The translations under genes and the position numbers were made by a program. 22,005 nucleotides of DNA from CAYQQJ01 sp964419935 (GTDB lineage Bacteria > Pseudomonadota > Gammaproteobacteria > Pseudomonadales > Cellvibrionaceae), in contig CAYQQJ010000045.1 of NCBI GenBank assembly GCA_964419935.1, forward strand, positions 1 to 22,005. Direction: 5' to 3'. Positions 15,889-22,005 of the stretch are shown here, one piece after another. Position 1 is the first letter of the stretch. The number at the start of each line of letters is the position of its first letter. Under the pieces are notes generated by a model. That model saw only the letters and a program-made list of their open reading frames with translations. It was not told the origin of the DNA and searched no databases.

Positions 15889-17187
15889 ATGGAAATTTCC
15901 ATTCTTGTTTTGCTCGTCAGTTTTGTCATATTGCTGGCGATAAATGTTCCGATTTCCATCAGCATCGGTATTTCCACATTACTCACCATGCTGTTGACCA
16001 TAGACACCACTCCAGCACTCACCACAATTGCCCAACGAATGGTGGGCGGTGTTAACAGCTTCTCGTTATTGGCGATTCCATTTTTTATTCTGTCCGGCTT
16101 ATTGATGGGAATTGGTGGTATTGCCCATCGCCTGATCGAGTTTGCCAAGGTGCTCATTGGCCCGTTGCCGGGCGGACTGGCGTTGGTCAACATTATCAGC
16201 TGCACTTTGTTCGGTTCCATTTCGGGTTCGGCCGTTGCGGCCACTTCAGCAATCGGCGGCTTCATGGTGCCGAAGATGACCGAAGAAGGTTATGACAAGA
16301 ACTTCAGCGCAGCGGTGACTGTCACATCCTCCACCACTGGCCTGCTGATACCGCCAAGCAACATTCTGATCGTCTATTCTTTGGCAAGTGGTGGCGTTTC
16401 CATCGCGGCGCTGTTTATTGCCGGTTACCTGCCGGGCATCATGCTCGCGCTCAGTCTGATGATGGTTGCTGGCATTTACTCCAAGATCAAGGGCTACCCG
16501 GTCGAGCAACGATACTCTCTGCGTCAGTCAGCAAAAAAGACGGTTGATGCCCTGCCCAGTCTGGCGCTTATCATCATCGTCATTGGCGGAATCATCGGCG
16601 GTTATTTCACCGCGACCGAAGCCAGCGTGATTGCCGTTATTTATTCCTTGATCCTCTCGGTATTAGTCTATCGTGAAATCAAAGTCAGCGCGCTGCCAGC
16701 GGTTCTACTCAAGGCTGTAGAAACAACCTGTATCGTGATGCTGCTGATTGCCGCATCATCCGCCATGTCCTGGATGCTGAGCTACGAGAACATTCCTCAG
16801 GCGATTAGCAGCGCGCTTATGGAATTGAGCGACAACCCCATCGTGATTTTGCTCACCATTAACTTGGTATTGCTGGCGGTTGGCGTGTTCATGGATATGA
16901 CACCCGCGGTGTTGATTTTTACCCCCATCTTCTTGCCTGTGGTCGCGGAGCTTGGCATGTCTCCGCTGCACTTCGGCGTTATGATAGTGCTCAACTTATG
17001 TATCGGTTTGTGTACACCACCGGTAGGCAGCGTGCTGTTTGTTGGCGCAGGTGTGGCAAAAACCACCATCGAAGCACTTATCAAACCTTTGTTGCCGATG
17101 TATGCGGCTATGTTTGCTGTCCTGATGCTGGTCACCTACGTTCCGGCCATCAGCGAATATCTGCCACGCCTGCTCGGCTTGTACTAA
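15889..17187 (+). CDS. dctM: TRAP transporter large permease subunit (DctM family)
   Basis: The 432-residue protein is highly hydrophobic throughout, as expected for the channel-forming large subunit of a TRAP transporter. The conserved block SISGSAVAATSAIGGFMVPKM followed by GYDKNFSAAVTVTSSTTGLLIPPSN, and a matching second-half signature LGMSPLHFGVMIVLNLCIGLCTPPVG, show the two-fold repeat of the family. It moves the DctP-bound acid across the inner membrane with sodium. AGAGGC nine bases before the ATG is a fair ribosome site, which matters because the repeat element upstream separates the gene from dctQ. Confidence 0.96.
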   Translation: MEISILVLLVSFVILLAINVPISISIGISTLLTMLLTIDTTPALTTIAQRMVGGVNSFSLLAIPFFILSGLLMGIGGIAHRLIEFAKVLIGPLPGGLALVNIISCTLFGSISGSAVAATSAIGGFMVPKMTEEGYDKNFSAAVTVTSSTTGLLIPPSNILIVYSLASGGVSIAALFIAGYLPGIMLALSLMMVAGIYSKIKGYPVEQRYSLRQSAKKTVDALPSLALIIIVIGGIIGGYFTATEASVIAVIYSLILSVLVYREIKVSALPAVLLKAVETTCIVMLLIAASSAMSWMLSYENIPQAISSALMELSDNPIVILLTINLVLLAVGVFMDMTPAVLIFTPIFLPVVAELGMSPLHFGVMIVLNLCIGLCTPPVGSVLFVGAGVAKTTIEALIKPLLPMYAAMFAVLMLVTYVPAISEYLPRLLGLY

Positions 17188-17229
17188 ACCTGCGCGCCGT
17201 TAGCTCTCTTCACTGAGACCGGATTTGTT

Positions 17230-17613
17230 ATGAAAATAGAACATTTTGCATTCAATGTGGCCAACCCGATTGCGGTCGCCAATTGGTACACGGAAAATCT
17301 GGGTATGACCGTTGCTCGAAAAATTGATCACGGACCTCAAACGCATTTCCTGAAAGACGAAAGCGGTCAAGTGATGATTGAAATTTACAACAATCCGCCG
17401 GATGAGGTTCCACCCTACGCTGACATGAACCCGCTGTTACTGCACCTGGCGTTCGTCTGTCCCGATCCCCAAGCGAAACGCGCCGAACTGGAAAAGGCCG
17501 GCGCGACATTTGTTGAGGAAGTGCGCATTCCCGATGGCTCACATCTGGTGATGATGCGCGACCCGTTCGGCTTGGCTATTCAATTGTGCAAACGCGGCGT
17601 GCCGATGCTTTAG
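17230..17613 (+). CDS. VOC-fold (glyoxalase/bleomycin-resistance-like) protein
   Basis: The 127-residue protein is a compact vicinal-oxygen-chelate fold: IEHFAFNV (H5), QVMIEIYNN (E51), LHLAFVC (H72) and DPFGLAIQL near the end. Family enzymes hold a divalent metal with four side chains, but the expected last Glu is replaced by Gln118, so metal chemistry may differ from glyoxalase I. It begins 42 bp after dctM with GGA in front of the ATG and is probably the last gene of the TRAP operon. In this setting a role on a keto-uronate intermediate is conceivable (isomerase, epimerase or lyase), but the sequence does not prove it. The AAAAGGG repeat array starts directly after the stop codon. Confidence 0.88.
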   Translation: MKIEHFAFNVANPIAVANWYTENLGMTVARKIDHGPQTHFLKDESGQVMIEIYNNPPDEVPPYADMNPLLLHLAFVCPDPQAKRAELEKAGATFVEEVRIPDGSHLVMMRDPFGLAIQLCKRGVPML

Positions 17614-17667
17614 AAAAGGGAAAAGGGAAAAGGGAAAAGGGAAAAGGGAAAAGGGAAAAGGGAAAAG
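17614..17667 (+). repeat. Heptanucleotide tandem array (AAAAGGG), 7.7 copies
   Basis: Seven perfect AAAAGGG units and a partial eighth (AAAAG) begin on the first base after the VOC-protein stop codon. A two-unit version of the same heptamer starts at the pectinesterase stop codon (21872). Such arrays change length by slippage. Confidence 0.95.
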
Positions 17668-17721
17668 TATTGCCGTAGGGCGAAAAAGCGTCAAGCGCCT
17701 TCCGCCGATTTTATTGAATGC

Positions 17722-17845
17722 CGTAGGGTGGGCACTGCCCACCATAAATAGGAATCATTTTTATATTTTCAAATTATTACCGGCAAATTGCCATCATAAT
17801 ATTTGTGTGCCTTAAGGGAATTCGGTGGGCAGTGCCCACCCTACG
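17722..17845. repeat. REPIN-like pair of inverted palindromic repeats
   Basis: Identical 22-bp repeats in opposite orientation lie at 17722-17743 and 17824-17845. Each carries the 17-bp palindrome GGTGGGCACTGCCCACC or its complement (8-bp arms, one central base). The 80-bp AT-rich spacer holds a short GGCAA/TTGCC hairpin. The unit sits between convergent genes, 20 bp from the kdgK stop, a typical place for REP/REPIN elements, and may protect or end both messages. Confidence 0.85.
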
Positions 17846-17863
17846 AGTGAAATCACAAAGCCT

Positions 17864-18826
17864 TCACCGCCTCATCTCATATTCCCGCAAAAATATTTCC
17901 CGGTCAATTACGCCACCGCGATAGCGGATGGTGATGCCGGCGCAACGAATGCCTTCTTTGGCCGCTTCAACCGGCGTCAGTCCTTTGAGTCGCGCTGCCA
18001 TATAACCGGCGTTGAAGGTATCACCTGCGCCCGTGGTGTCCACCACGCCTTGTACCGGCGGTACCGGCACAACTTCGCATCCTTCCGGGGTAATCACGAT
18101 GACTTCGTCTGCGCCGCGTTTGAGTACCAATTCCTGCAGGCCGCAATGTCGATAACGTTGTTCACAGGCATCCACGGATCCCTCGTCCCACAGCAGCTGT
18201 TCATCGTCGAGGGTGAGTAGGGCAATATCCGTGTGGGCCATTGCCGCCAGCAGTGCGGCCTGGGCGTCCGCGGCACTCGGCCACAGGCGCGGCCGATAAT
18301 TGCTGTCGAAAATGACCTTGCCACCGCGAGCACGAAAGTCGCTCAAAAAGCGTCCGAGATGTTCACGAGCTTCGGCAGAAATGATGGCCAAAGTGATGCC
18401 GCTGACATAAACGCTGTCGCAGTCACCGAGTTTTTCCGCCAGTGCAGCAACGGCAGCCGCTGACGCAAACAGCTGTCGTGCCGGGGCTTCCCTGCGCCAA
18501 TAGGCAAACTGGCGCTCACCGTCGGGGGTATTGCTGATCATGTACAAACCCGGAGCAGAGTTCGGCAGGCGTTCAACCGCTGTTGCGCCCACCTGTTCCC
18601 GCGCCATGATCTGCAAAATGTTATCGCTGTGGGCTTCGTCGCCGAGGATGGTGACGTATTCCGTTGCCGCACCCAGGCGCGCCATGTAGACCGCAGTGTT
18701 GAACGTATCACCGGCATAGGAAACCACTTTGATATCCCGATCCGATTCCTGCTGCTCCTGCCTGGAAACAGGGAAATAGGGTGCCAGCTCGACCATGACT
18801 TCGCCAATGGCGGCAATCCGTGACAT
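17864..18826 (-). CDS. kdgK: 2-dehydro-3-deoxygluconate kinase (PfkB family)
   Basis: The 320-residue cytoplasmic kinase phosphorylates KDG to KDPG, the step that feeds uronate breakdown into the Entner-Doudoroff aldolase. PfkB features are the early IGEVMVEL, SYAGDTFNTAVYMARLG (36-52) for sugar binding, FDSNYRPRLW (173-182) as in KDG kinases, and DTTGAGDTFNAG (263-274) with D269 as the catalytic base. The frame is open to 18874, but the ATG at 18826 is chosen because a strong GAGGTGA lies a few bases before it and the product then begins MSRIAAIGEV as expected. It is divergent from uxuB and shares with it a region containing the TGGTCTTACCA operator. Its 3' end faces the REPIN-like element. 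Confidence 0.93.
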   Translation of the reverse strand: MSRIAAIGEVMVELAPYFPVSRQEQQESDRDIKVVSYAGDTFNTAVYMARLGAATEYVTILGDEAHSDNILQIMAREQVGATAVERLPNSAPGLYMISNTPDGERQFAYWRREAPARQLFASAAAVAALAEKLGDCDSVYVSGITLAIISAEAREHLGRFLSDFRARGGKVIFDSNYRPRLWPSAADAQAALLAAMAHTDIALLTLDDEQLLWDEGSVDACEQRYRHCGLQELVLKRGADEVIVITPEGCEVVPVPPVQGVVDTTGAGDTFNAGYMAARLKGLTPVEAAKEGIRCAGITIRYRGGVIDREIFLREYEMRR

Positions 18827-18828
18827 TC

Positions 18829-18835
18829 TCACCTC
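18829..18835 (-). promoter_or_regulatory. Shine-Dalgarno that sets the kdgK start
   Basis: On the minus strand AGAGAGGTGAGA directly precedes the ATG at 18826. GAGGTGA matches the anti-SD sequence and rules against the longer frame starting at 18874. Confidence 0.8.
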
Positions 18836-18957
18836 TCTTTGTATTCGCTTCTGGTCAGCCTCGACTGACGGCAACTTTCTCTTGGACCGTGGTCTGTGTA
18901 CTGGGAGGCTGTCGGACTCCTGACAACGGCACTAAAGCGGTCAGTTTACACCGACGC

Positions 18958-18986
18958 TTTTGGTCTTACCACTTTTAACCTATAAT
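18958..18986 (+). promoter_or_regulatory. Candidate promoter of uxuB with perfect -10
   Basis: TATAAT at 18981-18986 is a perfect -10. A -35 at 17-bp spacing would be the poor TTTTGG (18958-18963), so the promoter may need an activator or use TTGGTC at shorter spacing. The operator lies between and over the -35. The predicted leader to uxuB is then over 200 nt. Confidence 0.5.
18961..18971. promoter_or_regulatory. Putative GntR/FadR-type operator, kdgK/uxuB region
   Basis: TGGTCTTACCA is identical to the site before dctP (13950-13960). It covers the -35/spacer of the rightward promoter and lies about 135 bp before kdgK on the other strand, so one site could control both directions. Confidence 0.65.
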
Positions 18987-19215
18987 AGCCGATCAGGGCC
19001 GTCGCAAGGGCGACTTTGCCCACCGTTAGGCAAGGTTTCATTGCGCCTTGTCGGTCATATGAATGACGAATATATAAATTAGAGTGCAATCAACGGTTTT
19101 TGGAATTGGCCTGACCTAGCACAATTGGCCACACCGATCGACCACAACAAGCGACGCAGCGCGTGGGCTTCACTGCAACACCCACCGCTCCCAACCCCAA
19201 GGATATGACAGCATC
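18987..19215 (+). other. Long untranslated leader before uxuB
   Basis: About 230 bp without a gene. It has two small hairpin-forming stretches, GTCGC-AAGG-GCGAC (near 19000) and CAAGG...CCTTG (about 19031-19050). AAGGA lies 12 nt before the uxuB ATG. The rest of the 389-bp divergent region (18827-18957) shows no other clear feature. Confidence 0.45.
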
Positions 19216-20697
19216 ATGACCAGACTCAATCAAGCAAAGCTTTCTCACCTGCCTGCTGACGTTAAGGTCCCCGAATATGATCGTGACGCGATTGCTGCGG
19301 GCATAGTTCATTTGGGCATCGGTGCCTTCCACCGCGCCCATCAGGCGTTTTTTACCGAAGCGGTGCTCAACCGCTTTGGTGGAGACTGGGGCATTGTCGG
19401 TTGCAGCCTGCGTTCCGCCGGTGTTTATGAGCAACTGGCGCCGCAGGACGGCCTCTACACCCTGGTTGAGCGCGGCAATGACAGTGAAAAACTGCAGGTG
19501 ATTGGCGCCGTGAAAGATGTGATGGTTGGGCCGGACAACCCCGCCAAGCTGGTCGATTTGATGGCCAGCCCGGCCATCCGGATAGTTTCTCTGACTGTGA
19601 CCGAAAAAGGCTACTGCCACAATCCGGCGACTGGCAACTTGAACCTGCAGCATCCGGACATCATTCATGACCTGGAGCATCCGGAGAAACCCAAGTCAGC
19701 GGTGGGCTACATCGTCGCCGCGCTGAAAAAGCGTCACGATCAAGGGCTCAACAGTTTTACCGCCATGAGTTGCGACAACCTGCCGGAAAATGGCGAAGTG
19801 CTGGAAAAGGTGGTTGTGCAATATGCGGAGCGTATCGACACGGCACTCGCGGCCTGGATTCAACAGCACACTCGCTTTCCCAGCACCATGATCGACCGGA
19901 TTGTGCCGGCCACAACCGATGAAGATCGCGCCGAAGCTGAGGCGAAACTCGGTCTGCGCGATCAAGGCGTAGTCGTTGCCGAACCCTTTTCCCAGTGGGT
20001 TATTCAGGATCGCTTTTCCGACGGGCGCCCCCAGTGGGAAGCGGTGGGTGCATTGTTGGTCGACGACGTGCGCGTCTTCGAGAAAATGAAACTGCGTTTA
20101 TTGAACGGCTCCCACAGCACACTGGCCTACTGCGGCTACCTGTCCGGGTTTGAGACCATCAGTGAAGTGATGAATGAGCCGGCCTTCGTCAAGCTGATCA
20201 CCACGTTCATGAATCGCGAAGCCGGTGAAACCCTGGAGGTACCGGCGGGGTTCGACGTGGCGGAGTACCAGCGCCAACTGCGCGAGCGCTTCTCCAACAA
20301 ATCTCTCAAACACCGCACCTGGCAGATTGCCATGGACGGATCACAAAAACTGCCGCAACGCCTGCTGGAGACATTGCGCGAGCAGTTATCCGGCAAGGGA
20401 CACATTGACATCATTTGCCTGGCAGTGGCCGCGTGGATCCGTTACGTATCCGGTGTGGATGAAAACGGCCAGCCAATTGATGTCTCCGACCCCCTCGCGG
20501 CGAAACTGCGTGCCGCCTGCGATGCAAACCAGGGCAATCCCGCCGCCATGGTCAAGGCCGTGGTCGGTATCTCCGACGTATTTGGCGATGACCTGATCAA
20601 CGCCACAGCCTTTGTTGAAGGTACCACAGGCTGGCTCGAACGCTTCTACCGACAAGGCGTGCTGGCCAGTGTCCGAGATGCCTTTGGTGAGGAGTGA
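19216..20697 (+). CDS. uxuB: Fructuronate reductase-type dehydrogenase (mannitol dehydrogenase family)
   Basis: The 493-residue cytoplasmic protein is a long-chain polyol dehydrogenase of the UxuB/mannitol 2-dehydrogenase family. Signs are the N-terminal VHLGIGAFHRAHQAF (31-45) nucleotide-binding signature, MSCDN with N188, and KLRLLNGSH with K292 as catalytic lysine and N297/H300 as partners. UxuB reduces D-fructuronate to D-mannonate with NADH, and mannonate dehydratase then yields KDG, the KdgK substrate encoded next door. Neighbours therefore favour fructuronate reductase over mannitol dehydrogenase, though sequence alone does not separate these and tagaturonate reductase remains possible. 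Mannonate dehydratase and uronate isomerase are not in the window. The stop overlaps the Shine-Dalgarno region of the pectinesterase gene, showing cotranscription. Confidence 0.85.
   Translation: MTRLNQAKLSHLPADVKVPEYDRDAIAAGIVHLGIGAFHRAHQAFFTEAVLNRFGGDWGIVGCSLRSAGVYEQLAPQDGLYTLVERGNDSEKLQVIGAVKDVMVGPDNPAKLVDLMASPAIRIVSLTVTEKGYCHNPATGNLNLQHPDIIHDLEHPEKPKSAVGYIVAALKKRHDQGLNSFTAMSCDNLPENGEVLEKVVVQYAERIDTALAAWIQQHTRFPSTMIDRIVPATTDEDRAEAEAKLGLRDQGVVVAEPFSQWVIQDRFSDGRPQWEAVGALLVDDVRVFEKMKLRLLNGSHSTLAYCGYLSGFETISEVMNEPAFVKLITTFMNREAGETLEVPAGFDVAEYQRQLRERFSNKSLKHRTWQIAMDGSQKLPQRLLETLREQLSGKGHIDIICLAVAAWIRYVSGVDENGQPIDVSDPLAAKLRAACDANQGNPAAMVKAVVGISDVFGDDLINATAFVEGTTGWLERFYRQGVLASVRDAFGEE
20689..20694 (+). 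promoter_or_regulatory. Shine-Dalgarno of the pectinesterase gene, inside the end of uxuB
   Basis: GAGGAG lies in the last codons of uxuB, eight bases before the ATG at 20703. It favours this ATG over the GTG at 20694, which overlaps the SD itself, and implies translational coupling. Confidence 0.75.
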
Positions 20698-20702
20698 GCA
20701 GC

Positions 20703-21872
20703 ATGTCAGTAACGGCAACGAACATGCTAACGAAGCAACCGGTGGCAGCTTCCATCACCATGGCTCTGGGAAGATGTGTGAGTATGCTCCTGCTGCTAGT
20801 CGGGCTCGGCGCCTGCCAACATCAGTCTCCATCAACCACATCTGAATTCCATGCCATAGTTGACCAGCAGGCGACGGACAGCGCCCATTTCACCCGCATA
20901 GAGGCGGCCCTCGCGGCCGCACCCGCCGAAGGGCCCTACCGCATTCTCGTCAAGGCCGGCCGCTACTATGAAAAGCTCAACATCAATCGCTCGAATGTGA
21001 CGCTTGTGGGGGAAGGTATGGGTGAAACGGTGATTCATTTTGACGCCTATGCCGCCATTGCCCGTCATTATCGGCAGGACAACTGGGGCACCCCCGGTTC
21101 AGCCACCGTCTCCATTAATGCTTCGGACGTTCATCTGGCGCAACTGACTATCGACAATACGTTCGACTATCTCAGCAATGATGCCAAACCCAAAGACGAT
21201 CCCACCCGGGTGTCAGACAGCCAGGCGGCTGCGCTGCTGCTCGATAGCGCCAGCGATCGCGTCAGCTTCGATTCCGTGGAACTCAATGGCTATCAGGACA
21301 CGCTGTTTGCCCACGGTCACCGCGCCTATTTCTATCGGAGCCACATCAGCGGCAACGTGGACTTCATTTTCGGCGGTGGTACCGTTGTTTTCGACCAATC
21401 AATCATCATTTCCCGTCCGCGCAACACGAGCTTTGACGAAGGCGAGATACAGAGTTATATCACCGCGCCGTCCACCAATATAAGCCAACCATTCGGTCTG
21501 GTTTTTCTCGATTGCGAGCTGCGCCGCGAAGCCGGCGTGCCGGATGACAGCGTCACCCTGGGCCGACCCTGGCACCCGACCACCACCTTTGCCGATGGCC
21601 GCTATGCGGACCCCGAGGCGATTGGACATGCGGCCTTCCTGCGTACCTATATGGATGGTCACATCAGCCCCGCTGGCTGGTCCAGCATGCGCGGCACCGC
21701 GCGGGACGGCACCAAGAGCCGGGTGTTCACCCCCGAGGAATCCCGGTTTTATGAATACTTCAACTTCGGCCCCGGCGCCGCCGTAAACCCAGCGCGCCCC
21801 CAGCTAACAGCCGAAGATGCGGCGCAGTACACGCTGGACAACATTTTTGGGGATTGGAAGGTTAAAAGATAG
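20703..21872 (+). CDS. Pectin methylesterase lipoprotein (CE8)
   Basis: The 389-residue protein is a carbohydrate esterase family 8 pectinesterase that removes methyl groups from homogalacturonan so lyases and hydrolases can act. The right-handed beta-helix landmarks are all present: Q174 in SDSQAAAL, GYQDTL with D199 (acid/base), GNVDFIFG with D220 (nucleophile) and LGRPW with R288 and W290. The 21-residue spacing of the two Asp equals that of classical bacterial enzymes. The N-terminus has a long n-region, a hydrophobic stretch and lipobox LGAC (Cys38), so the mature enzyme should be anchored in a membrane, probably the outer one. The gene is coupled to uxuB, joining an exported enzyme to a cytoplasmic one in a single message. 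No pectate lyase lies in the window. Confidence 0.95.
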   Translation: MSVTATNMLTKQPVAASITMALGRCVSMLLLLVGLGACQHQSPSTTSEFHAIVDQQATDSAHFTRIEAALAAAPAEGPYRILVKAGRYYEKLNINRSNVTLVGEGMGETVIHFDAYAAIARHYRQDNWGTPGSATVSINASDVHLAQLTIDNTFDYLSNDAKPKDDPTRVSDSQAAALLLDSASDRVSFDSVELNGYQDTLFAHGHRAYFYRSHISGNVDFIFGGGTVVFDQSIIISRPRNTSFDEGEIQSYITAPSTNISQPFGLVFLDCELRREAGVPDDSVTLGRPWHPTTTFADGRYADPEAIGHAAFLRTYMDGHISPAGWSSMRGTARDGTKSRVFTPEESRFYEYFNFGPGAAVNPARPQLTAEDAAQYTLDNIFGDWKVKR

Positions 21873-21886
21873 GGAAAAGGGAAAAG
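21872..21886 (+). repeat. Short AAAAGGG heptamer run
   Basis: GGGAAAAGGGAAAAG begins on the last base of the pectinesterase stop codon. It is a short version of the array at 17614-17667, also in plus orientation and also directly after a stop. Confidence 0.8.
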
Positions 21887-22005
21887 TGTGGGGCGCACCA
21901 AAAAATTGGGCAAGCTCAGGCCCCACCCCATCGTTCCATTCCGACAATGTCGGAAGGCGCCTACGGCTTTTTCGTATATGGTCTCCTCCCCATTTGCAAG
22001 GCACT
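21887..22005. other. Right-edge intergenic sequence with a palindrome
   Basis: TTCCGACAATGTCGGAA (21939-21955) is a 17-bp palindrome with 8-bp arms. A T5 run follows 11 bases later, so it could be a weak terminator for the uxuB-pectinesterase message, but the spacing is not classic. No gene is seen before the window ends. Confidence 0.45.

Noticed and set aside
17539..17745. 68-codon minus-strand frame with repeated FPF/LFP residues
   Set aside because: It is only the translation of the AAAAGGG array and overlaps the VOC gene.
17614..17845. CRISPR array
   Set aside because: The heptamers have no spacers and the two 22-bp repeats are inverted with a single spacer. No cas genes are nearby.
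19205..19219. Four-codon frame ATG-ACA-GCA-TCA-TGA overlapping the uxuB start as a regulatory uORF
   Set aside because: AAGGA is only one or two bases from its ATG, too close for initiation, and the peptide shows no attenuation logic.

Overview
The window looks like a chromosomal segment of a polysaccharide-degrading gammaproteobacterium, probably of the Cellvibrio/Saccharophagus/Teredinibacter kind. This is inferred from gene content: a TonB-dependent receptor of the long Xanthomonas/Caulobacter type, GH18 and CE8 enzymes, a TRAP transporter and a uronate pathway. No marker gene here fixes the genus. I see no tRNA, rRNA, CRISPR array or intact transposase.

Layout. (1) 35-1672 (-): an exported multidomain adhesin-like protein (Ig-like and two cadherin-like repeats) whose C-terminus ends in a short piece of an RHS/YD core, so it looks like a cut-down polymorphic-toxin scaffold. 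(2) 2022-10739 (-): a co-directional cluster read from right to left as TonB-dependent receptor, flavin-dependent 'tryptophan halogenase' B, JmjC/cupin-8 hydroxylase-like protein, 'tryptophan halogenase' A and GH18 lipoprotein. The last four genes are tightly packed, and the receptor is separated from them by a strong intrinsic terminator. This type of locus recurs in genomes but its chemistry is poorly understood, and it is the best candidate here for an undescribed system. (3) 11295-13610 (-): the housekeeping gene tex, followed by palindromic REP-like repeats. (4) 14053-17613 (+): a TRAP transporter operon (lipoprotein DctP, DctQ, DctM) plus a VOC-fold protein. A 266-bp element built of nested inverted repeats sits between dctQ and dctM. 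(5) 17614-17845: a heptanucleotide tandem array and a REPIN-like inverted pair of palindromes between convergent genes. (6) 17864-21872: kdgK (-) divergent from uxuB and a pectin methylesterase lipoprotein (+).

How it fits together. Regions 4 and 6 form a pectin/uronate module: surface methylesterase, TRAP uptake of a uronate-like acid, a fructuronate reductase-type dehydrogenase, and KDG kinase. The same 11-base palindrome, TGGTCTTACCA, lies in the dctP promoter region and in the kdgK/uxuB divergent region. It fits the operator pattern of FadR-subfamily GntR regulators (the ExuR/UxuR group), so the two transcription units are probably one regulon whose regulator lies outside the window. Region 2 is a separate uptake locus of unknown substrate. 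Its GH18 member hints at a GlcNAc-containing or chitin-like glycan.
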